A stretch of 48,009 nucleotides of DNA from Mycolicibacterium agri (GTDB lineage Bacteria > Actinomycetota > Actinomycetes > Mycobacteriales > Mycobacteriaceae): assembly GCF_002553505.1 (NCBI RefSeq), contig NZ_PDCP01000046.1:1-48009 (forward strand), read 5' to 3'. Below, one piece after another: positions 1-8,868 of the stretch (position 1 is its first letter; every line of letters begins with the position of its first letter). The notes beneath the pieces were generated by a model. It was not told the origin of the DNA, ran no database searches, and was given only the letters and a program-made list of their open reading frames with translations. Both the position numbers and the translations under genes were made by a program.

Positions 1-73
1 ACAACCGCACCGGCGAGTCGGGCGGACGGGGCCAAAACAGACCGTCCTACCGGGGCCAAATCAACCTGTCACA
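1..73. mobile_element. Probable terminal repeats of an IS21-like insertion sequence
   Basis: The 10-mer CGGGGCCAAA occurs twice, at 27-36 and 51-60, followed by TCAACCTGTCACA ending at 73. Read on the minus strand this starts TGTGACAGGTTGA and contains repeated TTTGGCCCCG. Ends of the TG...CA type with several internal repeats are typical of the IS21 family. No istA/istB coding sequence is inside the window, so the element body would lie to the left of base 1. Family assignment is from memory of such ends and is tentative. Confidence 0.4.
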
Positions 74-261
74 GCCAGGTTATCGACGTCTGTGAGCACC
101 ATTGGGGGAAATTCGTCACGCTCAGGCATGGGTTGATGATGCCCGTCAGGGGTGAAACGGGGCGGGTGCGGGGTCGTGTGACCAGGGCGTGGGGTTCGAG
201 GCGGCCGGTGCCGGGATGGTTGGGGTGTCGGCCGACCAACAGTTGTGTTCGCTGATGCGGT

Positions 262-1254
262 GTGCATCATCGGTATGTGTCGCGGGTGATTGAGGGTTAC
301 TTTCGGTGCCCGTTTCCGTTCACGGTGATCACGTCCGCGCTGAGCGAGGAATTTGCGATCGAGGTCGGTGGCCACCACGCCGCGATCACGCTGCCGTCCG
401 CGGACGGAGTGACGCCCGATCACATTGCGTTGACTGAGCCCGACTGGTTCTACCGTGAGGCCGAAGTCCCGCAGAGCCGGCTTGCGGGTGTCGATCCGTT
501 TTGGGGGACCGCCGCCTTGTGGCGGGCAGACAACACTCCATTTGCGGTGCACATCGACAGGTTTCGGTTATGTATCGAGGTCGATTCCGATGGCGCGGGC
601 AGCTCGCGGGTGGCGCGGGAGGTCGCGGAAGCGATGCCAGCGTGGTGGCTCACGGTTGGCGGCTGGGTGGAGGTCCTCTACGAGCAGGATCTGTCACGGC
701 TCGGACCAGTCGATCCGGGTGTTCACTTCAACGGGACCACGTTGTGGACCAAGCTCGACCACGTCGACGAGGGCTTGTCGCGGGTGGATTCGACCTTGGG
801 GCGGTACAACATGATCCGCTACACGCCAGTCGACGCCGCCGGGTTGCGGCGCTGTATCGCGCTCGGGCAGAAATCCGGGCGGCCGCCAGATGAGTGGCTG
901 GTGATCCGGGACGCGCGGTCGTTCTTCAACGGCTACGACTTTCGTCGTGCGGTGCTCGACGCTGGCCTGGCCGCCGAGCTGGCCGTAACACGGCTGATCA
1001 CCGCCCGACTCACCCAGGACGGGCTCGACGACGCGGCGATCGAGCAGACGTTGTCAGACAACCGGATGCTGGGTCGGCTCTGCCGCTACTGGATTAGCCG
1101 GGGTGGGCCGCTACCTGACGACTACTACGACCGACTCATCGCGCGACGCAATGCCGCCACGCACCAAGGAGCGGTGATCCGCCGCGACGACGCGCGCGAC
1201 GCGATCGACGTCGCGACGCTGATCGTGCGGCAGGCGTTGCCGCTGCCCGATTAG
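262..1254 (+). CDS. Hypothetical protein with C-terminal HEPN-like RNxxxH motif
   Basis: A 330-residue soluble protein that I do not recognise by name. Near the C terminus it carries RNAATH (R296 to H301) between two helical stretches; RNxxxH is the catalytic signature of HEPN ribonucleases and of related ApeA/RloC-type defence proteins. The N-terminal 220 residues look like a mixed alpha/beta domain with no obvious motif. The GTG at 262 is the longest start and GTG 277 is an alternative; neither has a clear ribosome-binding site. It lies next to a probable IS end and a few kilobases from DarTG and Wadjet, so a defence or toxin role is possible but inferred from motif and neighbourhood only. 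Confidence 0.55.
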   Translation: MHHRYVSRVIEGYFRCPFPFTVITSALSEEFAIEVGGHHAAITLPSADGVTPDHIALTEPDWFYREAEVPQSRLAGVDPFWGTAALWRADNTPFAVHIDRFRLCIEVDSDGAGSSRVAREVAEAMPAWWLTVGGWVEVLYEQDLSRLGPVDPGVHFNGTTLWTKLDHVDEGLSRVDSTLGRYNMIRYTPVDAAGLRRCIALGQKSGRPPDEWLVIRDARSFFNGYDFRRAVLDAGLAAELAVTRLITARLTQDGLDDAAIEQTLSDNRMLGRLCRYWISRGGPLPDDYYDRLIARRNAATHQGAVIRRDDARDAIDVATLIVRQALPLPD

Positions 1255-1266
1255 GGCTGGATATCG

Positions 1267-1512
1267 CTATCGACTACTCACCACGCGACCATCGCAGTTT
1301 TGGCGCCGGGGGCCGCTGCGCCGCTTCTGCCCGCGCTCGTCAGGTCGCCACCACCTCCGTGGGTCCGAGTACCACCACGGAGTTGTGTCCTGCCCATTGA
1401 CAGCGTCCGCTTCAGCCATTGCCCGCTCACCTCGGCTCGCGTCGGTGCGGGGAGCATGGTGTGCCGTGACCCGGCTGAGAATGTCGGCTTCCGACGCCGG
1501 ATTGCGATTCAT
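1267..1512 (-). CDS. Small hypothetical protein coupled to the upstream HTH gene
   Basis: 81 residues, very polar and rich in Arg and Trp (WWYSDPRRWW around the middle). Its ATG overlaps the stop of the upstream HTH gene in the four-base arrangement ATGA, the usual sign of translational coupling; this is the main reason to call it real. No homologue or function recognised. It could be a spurious ORF in GC-rich DNA. Confidence 0.4.
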   Translation of the reverse strand: MNRNPASEADILSRVTAHHAPRTDASRGERAMAEADAVNGQDTTPWWYSDPRRWWRPDERGQKRRSGPRRQNCDGRVVSSR

Positions 1513-2021
1513 TCTGCGGTTCCGCCGAGGGCCGTCGTTAACGCCCGATCCAGACTCGTCATCGCCGCGACGAGGTCTTCAACGATCTGAAGATGCTTGG
1601 CGGCGCTGTCCTTTTCTTTTCGGGCAGCGGTCAGGGCGGCTTGGCTTGCGCTCCTCGCGGCGGCATGCGCGGCGCGCGCAACAGCAGCCAGATTCTGTGG
1701 CTTTGATGGTTGGACCGCTTCCTCGGTGAGGCCGGCGTTGCGAATGTGGTCGCGTGCGCGCGCAACCGCGGGGAGTCCAGGGTGGGCGTCGAGGAACGTG
1801 ATCAGGTCGCCCCAGCGGATCAGAATCCGCCCACCGCTTTTCCGGAACGCCAGCGGCGCCTGGTGACGTTTGGTCCAATTCGTGATGGTTGTAGTGCCGA
1901 GCCCCAACATCTGCGCGAGGTGCCGCGCCGTGTACTGCTCTGAATCTTGAGGGGGCGCCACTCTGCCAATCCGTTCAACTGTGCATACTCGCGTGTCTAA
2001 GCGTCTCGCATATGTGCACAT
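1509..2021 (-). CDS. Helix-turn-helix protein with alanine-rich helical tail
   Basis: A 170-residue protein starting at the ATG at 2021; the open frame extends further upstream, but that part is antisense to the divergent gene and looks unlike protein. Residues about 20-75 (QYTARHLAQMLGLG, TTTITNWTKRH, GGRILIRWGDL) have the pattern of a MerR/excisionase-type HTH, in which a helix-turn-helix is followed by a short wing reading into 'FLDAHPG'. The C-terminal 90 residues are Ala/Lys/Glu-rich and probably helical. It is likely a DNA-binding regulator or excisionase-like protein of the accessory region. It forms a coupled pair with the small ORF at 1267-1512 and is divergent from the gene at 2050 with under 30 bp between the starts. 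Confidence 0.6.
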   Translation of the reverse strand: MCTYARRLDTRVCTVERIGRVAPPQDSEQYTARHLAQMLGLGTTTITNWTKRHQAPLAFRKSGGRILIRWGDLITFLDAHPGLPAVARARDHIRNAGLTEEAVQPSKPQNLAAVARAAHAAARSASQAALTAARKEKDSAAKHLQIVEDLVAAMTSLDRALTTALGGTAE

Positions 2022-2049
2022 GTGACAACCTGCCGAAGTGGGCTTGCCG

Positions 2050-2748
2050 ATGCACGTCGCAGAACCGGTAACGCCGCTACAGCTACAGATTGGGCGGTGG
2101 CTGCCGGTGCCAGGCGGGGCGATTGCCGCCGGCCACCGCGCCGACGCGTTGGTGACCATCGATGATGACGAACACGCTCGCCGACAGTCGGCCGGGATAG
2201 GGGCTGTAACGGGCCGCGGGCTCCTGTACGTGCTGTTGTCTCTTCCGTGGGGCACACCTGTGCACACTGGTGCGCTGCACGTGCGGGAGGTGGAGATTCT
2301 GCGCGCCGCACCGGCGGGGGTCGTTGATCTCGACGGAGATTGGGTGATCCGCCGGTTGCAGACTCCGCTGACGGTGGCCGCGGCGGTGGTCGAGGGCACG
2401 AACTGGCGGCGCGTCCTGGGTCGCGTGGTGCAATTCGCACCATTTTGTCAGATGGTCGCGGTGTTTCCCGCCGCACCGACCCGGTTCGGCGATGTGGCGT
2501 GGGAGGCCCGCTTCGACGGGGTCGGGGTATGGGTGCGCGACGACGGTGAGCTAGTGGAAGTGGTGCGGCCCGAACCGTTTCGGCTGCGCTGCCAAAAAGC
2601 CGCGGGATGGGCATTTCACGAAAACGCCTACCGCCGCTGGATCAGCACCACGCACCCTGTGGCGTCGTCACCCTGCCCTGAGGATCGTCCAGCTCGCACA
2701 GCAGCCGAAGCGTCAGATCCGCTTCAACTGGCGCTACCAACGGCTTGA
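2050..2748 (+). CDS. Hypothetical protein
   Basis: 232 residues from the ATG at 2050 (a GTG at 2038 would add four). No membrane segment, signal peptide or recognised motif; the middle has alternating hydrophobic strands (for example LLYVLLSLPW), suggesting a compact beta-rich domain, and the last 35 residues are probably disordered. The 3' end overlaps the convergent gene at 2642-3757 by 107 bp, which is unusually long, so the true end of one of the two functional proteins may be shorter. No function proposed. Confidence 0.5.
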   Translation: MHVAEPVTPLQLQIGRWLPVPGGAIAAGHRADALVTIDDDEHARRQSAGIGAVTGRGLLYVLLSLPWGTPVHTGALHVREVEILRAAPAGVVDLDGDWVIRRLQTPLTVAAAVVEGTNWRRVLGRVVQFAPFCQMVAVFPAAPTRFGDVAWEARFDGVGVWVRDDGELVEVVRPEPFRLRCQKAAGWAFHENAYRRWISTTHPVASSPCPEDRPARTAAEASDPLQLALPTA

Positions 2749-3757
2749 GGCCGACGTGGCGCGTCAGCGCTTCGTTTCGGCGGTCGCTGAGATAGGCCGC
2801 GCGCTGAGCCCTCGGGCGACCGATCACTTCGGCGGCCAGGTCACCTGTGGCGTGCAGGTTGTGCTTGATCACTGCTATACGGTCGGCCTCGATGGCGTCG
2901 AGGCGGTCGGGGTCTAGGCCGCAGTCTGCGCACGTGCCCAGCGGGCGGTTGGCGAACCAGTCGGCCAGCTTGCGCGCACTGCGATGTTCCAGCAACGGCA
3001 GATAGAGCATCCCGGGCAGGCGATCAAGGGAAAAGCCGCGGGTGTTGTCGCCGGGACCGTCGGGGTGGCGGGTGGAGTGCCCGGTGCCGACCGCCACCAG
3101 GGCTGCACCGTGCGCCAATGCGTCGGTGCCCACCAGCGGATCGACCCCCAGGATCCAGAGACCGCGGTGCTGGTCGAGCAGTACACGCAGACCGGACAGT
3201 CGCTCCTTGTCGGCCAGCGGCCTTTTCGGACCGGTGAAGGTGACTGCCAACCGGCGACCGCGCGCGCTTTTCAAGCACGACAACAGCGATGAGATGCTCG
3301 CCTTCTCAAGGGCTGCGGCGTTAATCGGCACAAACGTGATCAAGCGGGGATCGGTTGCCCGTGCGGTGGTCTGCAGCAGCGCGTCGAGGACTTCCCATGC
3401 GTGGGGACGGATGTGATAGCTGGGGGTCAGCACGGCGGCCGCGCCAGTCGTGGCGGCAATGGTCGCCGCCCAAGTGTCCAGGTCGACGAGATCCAGGCCG
3501 CTGTGCAGTGCGGTGGGTTCGTCAACCGACGCGGAGCGACCACGCCAGTCACCGCTGTCGGCGATCAGAAAGGCTCCGCGGGCGGTCGCGCGCAGCCTCG
3601 CGGCTCCTGCCTGCCCGGAGTACGGGCCGGTCACCAGAGCATGACCGCTGCTGCGGGTGTGCTCGGCGGCCGTCGCCACCGCGTCGGTGCCTGGGGCGTG
3701 GGCAGCCACAAATCCCACATTCGGCACCTTCGGCTGGTCAGCCGGCGCAGCGCGCAT
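2642..3757 (-). CDS. Hypothetical protein, possible TIM-barrel fold, with CxxCGLDP motif
   Basis: 371 residues from the ATG at 3757, which is preceded by AAAGGG eight bases upstream; the longer open frame to 3823 lacks such a site. Features visible are FLIADSGDW near residue 65, VLTPSYHIRPHAW near 115, a Gly/Ser/His-rich VGTGHSTRHPDGPGD near 225 and TCADCGLDPDRL near 277. The strand-helix rhythm and the 'ADSGDW' segment are faintly like the tRNA-guanine transglycosylase/DpdA barrel, but I cannot confirm this. CxxC may be half of a metal site. The gene converges on, and overlaps, the preceding gene and is divergent from the zinc-finger gene at 4003. Confidence 0.55.
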   Translation of the reverse strand: MRAAPADQPKVPNVGFVAAHAPGTDAVATAAEHTRSSGHALVTGPYSGQAGAARLRATARGAFLIADSGDWRGRSASVDEPTALHSGLDLVDLDTWAATIAATTGAAAVLTPSYHIRPHAWEVLDALLQTTARATDPRLITFVPINAAALEKASISSLLSCLKSARGRRLAVTFTGPKRPLADKERLSGLRVLLDQHRGLWILGVDPLVGTDALAHGAALVAVGTGHSTRHPDGPGDNTRGFSLDRLPGMLYLPLLEHRSARKLADWFANRPLGTCADCGLDPDRLDAIEADRIAVIKHNLHATGDLAAEVIGRPRAQRAAYLSDRRNEALTRHVGLKPLVAPVEADLTLRLLCELDDPQGRVTTPQGAWC

Positions 3758-4002
3758 CGCATCAACCCTTTCGTATGACCCCAACTGGGGATGCCGCAGA
3801 ACACACCGGCTCCGGTGTATCACTCGCAGCCGACGTCCATTTTGGACCGCGCGTATGCCGCGCCTTTTGCAACGGAATATCTCGGCGCGTCACCGGCATC
3901 TACACGTGATCTTGCTCAGCCATATGGTTTGCATATCCGCAGTTCAATCACGGATCAGTGGTACATTTGGGGAACCTTTTACGCACGATTTACGCGGAGC
4001 TG

Positions 4003-4443
4003 ATGGACGGTCGAGTGGTGCCGCTGCGGCGGTCGCGGGGCGTCGGCAGACCTACGCCGCCCGACACCGTGACCGCGGTCTGCGCTCGCCCGAAATGCCG
4101 CAACGAGTTCCAGCGCAACCTGACCCGAGGTCGACGCCAGCTCTACTGCACTGAGGAATGCCGACGCGAAGTCGACGCCGAACGCCGAAAGACCCGCGCC
4201 CGCCTGAGGCACTACGAAGACAACGTCGCGAAACTTCGCGCCGACAACAACACGTATGCACCCGACGGCGCCGACGCGGTGGCTGGCGCGGGCAACGCCG
4301 AGGAACTGCTGCGCACCCAGCTGGCCCGGGTGCAGGGACTACTGGTGTTCGCCGATGACGACGACCCGGTCGTGCAGCACCTCGCTGACCTGGCCACCGC
4401 GGTGGCGCAATACCTCGGCGCCGACGCCGAGGAGATCGGTTGA
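4003..4443 (+). CDS. Small zinc-finger protein
   Basis: 146 residues starting at ATG 4003 behind GCGGAG; GTG 3958 in the same frame is an alternative. Residues about 20-50 contain CARPKC and, 21 residues later, YCTEEC, a CxxxxC...CxxxC arrangement that fits a structural zinc ribbon like those in phage and plasmid 'DUF' proteins. After it comes a charged helix (RREVDAERRKTRARLRHYED) and an acidic C-terminal half. It is probably a small nucleic-acid-binding protein of a mobile region. It lies directly before darT but 165 bp away with no overlap, so it need not belong to that operon. Confidence 0.55.
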   Translation: MDGRVVPLRRSRGVGRPTPPDTVTAVCARPKCRNEFQRNLTRGRRQLYCTEECRREVDAERRKTRARLRHYEDNVAKLRADNNTYAPDGADAVAGAGNAEELLRTQLARVQGLLVFADDDDPVVQHLADLATAVAQYLGADAEEIG

Positions 4444-4607
4444 CAGCCCAATCACCCGCAGCGGGGCGCCCACCTGGGCTGCGCCAGCGGTGGGGCTGCC
4501 TCAGCGATAACCGCCAAGACACCCGGTGGCGCCGTCGGAGTGTTGTCGGATGGCCATGCTTGACTCGAATCGATCATTCCGGGGGCGAGGGTCGGCACAA
4601 TGGCCAG

Positions 4608-5198
4608 GTGGAGCGCGGTCGAGTCAATGAGCTGCACTACATGACGCCGATCGCCAATTTGGCATCCATCGTTCATTACGGCTTGCTGAGCCATCACCGC
4701 GCCGCTGAGGTCCCGCACGATTCCATCGCCGATCCATCGGTGCAGGGCAACCGGGTCGGCAAGCGCGTACCCAACGGGCGCCTGCTGCATGACTACGTCA
4801 ACCTCTACTTCGACGCCCGCAACGCCATGATGTATCGCCGCCGAAACGTCCGATCGACGATTGCGGTGTTGCGTGTGTCGTCGGCGGTCCTCGACATGCC
4901 CGGAGTCGTGCTGTCCGACGGCAATGCCGCATCAGGTGCAACCCAGTTCCTGCCGTGCCCCGCCGGCCTGGCCGCATTGAACCAAGAGCGGGTCTACACC
5001 GACGACTGGGACCACTCCGACCCCTGGATCAAGCAGGAACAGAAGCGGCAACGCTGCGCTGAAGTGCTTGTACCCGACCGGGTGGGACCCGAACATTTCA
5101 TCGGCTGCTATGTGTGTACCAACCAGGTTGTTGCCAACTGCGCCACGGTCGCGGCTGAACTCGCGGTGGAGGTGAACGCTCATGTCTTCTTCCAGTGA
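4608..5198 (+). CDS. darT: DarT-type DNA ADP-ribosyltransferase toxin
   Basis: 196 residues from GTG 4608; an internal ATG at 4641 would cut into the conserved N terminus. DarT toxins transfer ADP-ribose from NAD+ to thymidine in single-stranded DNA and block replication. Family features visible are the N-terminal LHYMTPIANLASIV...GLL segment, VNLYFDARNAMMY with the conserved Arg (R71), SDGNAA (residues 103-108) and AEVLVP with the candidate catalytic Glu (E152). Length and order match Mycobacterium tuberculosis DarT (Rv0059). The gene overlaps the antitoxin gene by 17 bp, typical of toxin-antitoxin pairs. The upstream open frame to 4440 is not needed by the family and was left out. Identification rests on motif memory but is strong because of the adjacent macro-domain gene. 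Confidence 0.88.
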   Translation: MERGRVNELHYMTPIANLASIVHYGLLSHHRAAEVPHDSIADPSVQGNRVGKRVPNGRLLHDYVNLYFDARNAMMYRRRNVRSTIAVLRVSSAVLDMPGVVLSDGNAASGATQFLPCPAGLAALNQERVYTDDWDHSDPWIKQEQKRQRCAEVLVPDRVGPEHFIGCYVCTNQVVANCATVAAELAVEVNAHVFFQ

Positions 5199-6315
5199 CA
5201 ACAACGTTCGGCTGGTGTCCGGCAACATTCTGGACTCATCAGCACAAACCCTGGTCAACACCGTCAATTGCGTCGGCGTGATGGGCAAAGGCATCGCCCT
5301 GGCGTTCAAACGCCGATACCCAGACATGTTCGACGACTACGTGGCACGCTGCGATCGCGGTGAGGTCCGCCTGGGCCGTCCCTACCTGTTCAAGGCTGAC
5401 GACCACTGGGTCATCAACTTCCCCACCAAGAACCACTGGCGCGCAGTCTCACGACTACAAGACATCGTCGACGGCCTGGACTACCTGCAAGCCCACTACC
5501 AAGACTGGGGGATTACGTCGCTGGCCGTGCCCCCACTGGGATGCGGCAACGGCCAGCTGGAATGGAAGGTGGTAGAGCCAACCCTCGCAAGACATCTCGC
5601 GCGGCTAGACATCCCCGTCGAGCTCTATGTGCCTGCCGGCGAGTCACCCGACGTCGAGCAGCTGGCCCTCATGCCCGCCGAGCGCGCTACGACTGACCGG
5701 ACCCAAGAACGGTTCGTTCCGCCCGAATGGGTGGCCATTATCGCCGTTCTCGATCGCTTGGAGCGCCAGCCACACCACTGGCCAGTCGGTCACACCATGT
5801 TCCAGAAATTGGTCTACTTCGCATCCCAGACTGGTATTCCCACCGGGCTGCAGTTCGAACGCAACAGTTACGGCCCCTTCGCGCGAACACTCAAAGGCCA
5901 CATCGCCCGCCTACAGAACAACGGCCTCGCGATCGAGCAGCAGCATGGCAGGCTTTTCGAAATCCGCGTCGGCCCTACCTACCGCGATGCTGTCGAAAAC
6001 TACCGCGGCCGAATGGAATCGTGGCGTGAAGCCGTGGACCGTACTGCCGATCTGATGTCACGAATGAATACCTCGACCGCCGAGGTCGCCGCGACGGTGC
6101 ACTACACCGCGGCCGAACTCGCCGGCCAATACGATCGCCGCCCTACCGCCAGCGAAGTGATCGCCGGGGTCGAGCGATGGAAGGCCCGACGTAAGCCGCC
6201 GTTGGATCGCCGCGCCATAGTCGAAGCCCTGACCGTTCTTGGACTGCGCGGCTGGCTTGAGGTCGACCTCGACGAGGATGCTGAACAGCTCATCGACGAG
6301 TTCGCGGACGCCTGA
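5182..6315 (+). CDS. darG: DarG-type macro-domain antitoxin (DNA ADP-ribosyl glycohydrolase)
   Basis: 377 residues from ATG 5182. Residues about 5-160 are a macro domain: VRLVSGNILDS, the loop LVNTVNCVGVMGKGIALAFK that binds ADP-ribose, and VPPLGCGNGQLEW. In DarG this domain removes ADP-ribose from thymidine and so reverses DarT. Residues about 175-260 (FQKLVYFASQTGIPTGLQFE, NSYGPFARTLKGHI) match the conserved second domain of DarG proteins that binds and holds DarT directly; the rest is a helical tail. The start overlaps the darT 3' end, so the two are translationally linked. Length is close to M. tuberculosis DarG (Rv0060, about 350). No missing key residue noticed. Confidence 0.9.
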   Translation: MSSSSDNNVRLVSGNILDSSAQTLVNTVNCVGVMGKGIALAFKRRYPDMFDDYVARCDRGEVRLGRPYLFKADDHWVINFPTKNHWRAVSRLQDIVDGLDYLQAHYQDWGITSLAVPPLGCGNGQLEWKVVEPTLARHLARLDIPVELYVPAGESPDVEQLALMPAERATTDRTQERFVPPEWVAIIAVLDRLERQPHHWPVGHTMFQKLVYFASQTGIPTGLQFERNSYGPFARTLKGHIARLQNNGLAIEQQHGRLFEIRVGPTYRDAVENYRGRMESWREAVDRTADLMSRMNTSTAEVAATVHYTAAELAGQYDRRPTASEVIAGVERWKARRKPPLDRRAIVEALTVLGLRGWLEVDLDEDAEQLIDEFADA

Positions 6316-6547
6316 CCGACCCCATGCGCTAGCTGCGTGGCAGCACTGAGCTTGTAGCGGCACCGCAACGCAAGTCGTGCACTCCGGATATGCGGAGCCG
6401 ACGATCACACTGATGCTTCGCCATGAGCATCGGCAAATACCGTGGCATTTTCCTGCTCAGGATGTTGTTGGTCGGTCAGCAAACCAGTGTCGGTCGGCAC
6501 TCCTACTATGAGACGACGTTGTCCCGTCGGCGTTGCGGTGGATGTGC

Positions 6548-8131
6548 ATGCAGGAAAATGGCAGTGACTGGCAGCTCCCGTCCGCGCCCGCGGAGGGGTG
6601 GACAGTCACGATTCCCACCGATGACGAGTCGATCTCGCGACGGCGGCGCGCGTTGGCGCCGATCCAGGTGCTGACCGACGTCGAGAGGAACAAGGCGCAG
6701 TACGACGGGGACTTCTGGGGCAGCTACGACTTATTCAACATCGCGCTGGCTGTGATCGATCAGGTGGCCTTGGCCATGGGAATCTCGGCTGGTCAGACAT
6801 GGGATGAGGCGGTCGATTACGCCGCCGGCCAGGCGGCTCGACAAATTCCCGACGCCAGCGGCGATGAGTGGATGGCGGTGGCCGAGCGCGTAGTGGTGTC
6901 GCTGGTCACCACCGATGTACACATTGTCCCGTACGTGGTGCACGCCGAGACCGGACCGCGGTGGGTGGCGCAACGGTTCAGGCTGCTGTACGTGCATTCC
7001 GGTGGCGACGACGGCGGTGAGCATCTGCGCGCCTCCGAGCAAGCGATCAACATCTTTGTTGAAGCCCTCGATCTCGATATCGAAGCCGCACAGATCGCCA
7101 ATGAAGCGCAGTTGAGTGCGTTGATCGCGCGGGGTGCGGTGGCTTCAGCGGTGCAGATAGCGCGGCACGCGCGGTACCGGTCGATCCAATACCAGGAGCG
7201 GGTCCGGCGCATCGTGGCCGACACCTTGATCAATCCTGATGCCCATGACTGGCTTGGCGATGTTCCTACCTTGCTGGAATCAGCGCTCGCGCACGTGCGG
7301 GCCAGGCTTGAAGCTGAGGCAGCGCTGATGGATGCGGTGGCCGAGCGACGTTCGGTCGTCGATGACTCGGCGCAGCTCATCGCGGCCAACCAGTTGATCG
7401 AAATCCTGCGGGAATGCCGGCATCGCCACAATGAGCTGCACCGGCACCTGATCGGCGCGCGCAGCAGACTTCGGGAGGCACTCAACGACCGGTTCGCTCG
7501 GCCGCCGCAGGCTGCCCACCGCGTCAACGTGGGGTCAGACCTACTCGGCCCGTTTCTGGCCCGCCCTATCAGCGATTGTCTGGTGGCCAGCGGGCGACTG
7601 CTCGCCGCCGTCGGCGGGGTGGGCATGCGTTGGTGGCCGGCATTGTCAACCCTCACCGACGAGTTGTGCGCCCCGCCCCGCACTCCCGACGCAGGAGAGG
7701 AGATCAGCGAACCCGAGTTCGGCGACGACGACCAGCCGCAGTGGTGGGAGCCTTACGAAGACACGACTGAGGCGTTGTTGACCAGTCTTGACACGCCAAT
7801 TCGGCTCTCCCAACTCTTGACCCGCGCTCGCGAGGCCGAGGTCGCTGACTGCGACGGCCAACCGTTGGACTCTGATCTGTTGGCGGCGGCCGTTCTGCAT
7901 GCCGCACATCGTGCGTGGGCAACCCATCTGTCGGGGCGCGCGGCCGGGGAACAGTTGGTTGTGGCGATGGCAACCGGCGACTTGATCGACGCCGATGGGA
8001 TCCGTTCGGACGATCTGCTGCTCGTGCCGGCTGTGGTGTCTGCCGATATCGACACAGCGGCTGAGACCAGCGATGCGGGTCAGCTACTGGTTGAGGACCT
8101 CGAGGGTGCCTCCGAGGAGTTGAGTGCATGA
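6548..8131 (+). CDS. jetA: Wadjet component JetA (MukF/kleisin-like)
   Basis: 527 residues from ATG 6548, which has GGTGG six bases upstream; ATG 6542 is also possible. It is first of four overlapping genes whose third and fourth members are clearly JetC and JetD. JetA is the kleisin that bridges the SMC heads and recruits JetB. Visible are a helical N-terminal winged-helix-like region, a long central helical part (around residues 190-320, many Ala/Arg/Glu heptads) as in MukF-type kleisins, and an acidic stretch near 390-410. Sequence alone is weakly conserved in this family, so the assignment depends largely on operon position and size. The stop overlaps the jetB start as ATGA. Confidence 0.78.
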   Translation: MQENGSDWQLPSAPAEGWTVTIPTDDESISRRRRALAPIQVLTDVERNKAQYDGDFWGSYDLFNIALAVIDQVALAMGISAGQTWDEAVDYAAGQAARQIPDASGDEWMAVAERVVVSLVTTDVHIVPYVVHAETGPRWVAQRFRLLYVHSGGDDGGEHLRASEQAINIFVEALDLDIEAAQIANEAQLSALIARGAVASAVQIARHARYRSIQYQERVRRIVADTLINPDAHDWLGDVPTLLESALAHVRARLEAEAALMDAVAERRSVVDDSAQLIAANQLIEILRECRHRHNELHRHLIGARSRLREALNDRFARPPQAAHRVNVGSDLLGPFLARPISDCLVASGRLLAAVGGVGMRWWPALSTLTDELCAPPRTPDAGEEISEPEFGDDDQPQWWEPYEDTTEALLTSLDTPIRLSQLLTRAREAEVADCDGQPLDSDLLAAAVLHAAHRAWATHLSGRAAGEQLVVAMATGDLIDADGIRSDDLLLVPAVVSADIDTAAETSDAGQLLVEDLEGASEELSA

Positions 8132-8868
8132 GCTTCACTCGAGATGCCGCCGACATCGGCAGGTTGCTGGGCTGGGCGGCGCGGCCGCGAGAAACGCCGG
8201 CCCGCCACGAGGACTACCACCGGCTGGTCAGTCGCTACCGCGGCGATGCGGATTTCGCGTCCGCAGTCGACGCCGCTTTCGCCGCCGCTGGGCTGTATGT
8301 GACCGTCGATGAACGTGAGGGCGCCATTGTGGCGGCGGCGCCCGACTCACCGCTGCGGGTCACGTTGTCGGATGTGATGAAACGTGCGCAGCCCCTCCAG
8401 CGCGCGGTGGTCGGCGCGGTGATCCTCGCAATCGCTTACACGACCTACCCGGAGGCGGTGATGCTCGATGATCCCGATCGGATGGCGGTGTTCACCACCC
8501 GATCGGTGGTCGACGCTCTCGACCGTGCCGTGCAGGCCCACGCCGAAGCCGCCACCGGTGACGGCGGCGTGGATGAGGAGATGCTGGAGGCCTGGCGTGG
8601 CTGGCTGGCGCTGGCCCCGGCGCGCCCGAATGCTGCGCGCCGCTCAGGCAACGATCGGCCCGGGGTTGTCGCCAGGGTGTGCCGGCTGCTTGTCGAGGCC
8701 GGCTATCTCACGTCGCGTGGTGATGTTGATGGCGGCACATGGGTGGCGAGACCGCGGTTCCGCCACGCCGTCGCCGCACTGTGTGAGGACTCAGAGCTGT
8801 ACGTGCTCGTCAACGGACTCGCAGACAACAGCGTTGAGATTACCGCTGCCGGCGGCGACCATGAGTAG
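8128..8868 (+). CDS. jetB: Wadjet component JetB (MukE/KITE-like)
   Basis: 246 residues starting in the ATGA overlap with jetA. JetB proteins are tandem winged-helix (KITE) subunits that bind the kleisin JetA. The protein is compact, mixed alpha/beta, with a pattern expected for two winged helices (for example VVARVCRLLVEAGYLTSRGDVDGG near residues 178-200, followed by RFRHAVAALCEDSELY). Size matches MukE-like proteins. It overlaps the next gene, jetC, by 8 bp. The call rests on position between jetA and jetC plus fold impression. Confidence 0.78.
   Translation: MSFTRDAADIGRLLGWAARPRETPARHEDYHRLVSRYRGDADFASAVDAAFAAAGLYVTVDEREGAIVAAAPDSPLRVTLSDVMKRAQPLQRAVVGAVILAIAYTTYPEAVMLDDPDRMAVFTTRSVVDALDRAVQAHAEAATGDGGVDEEMLEAWRGWLALAPARPNAARRSGNDRPGVVARVCRLLVEAGYLTSRGDVDGGTWVARPRFRHAVAALCEDSELYVLVNGLADNSVEITAAGGDHE

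Noticed and set aside
1300..1590. Plus-strand frames between 1.3 and 1.9 kb
   Set aside because: Antisense to the coupled HTH/small ORF pair, no ribosome-binding site or domains.
8468..8860. Longer start for jetC
   Set aside because: The extra part overlaps jetB and looks non-protein; ATG 8861 places the P-loop at the usual distance.
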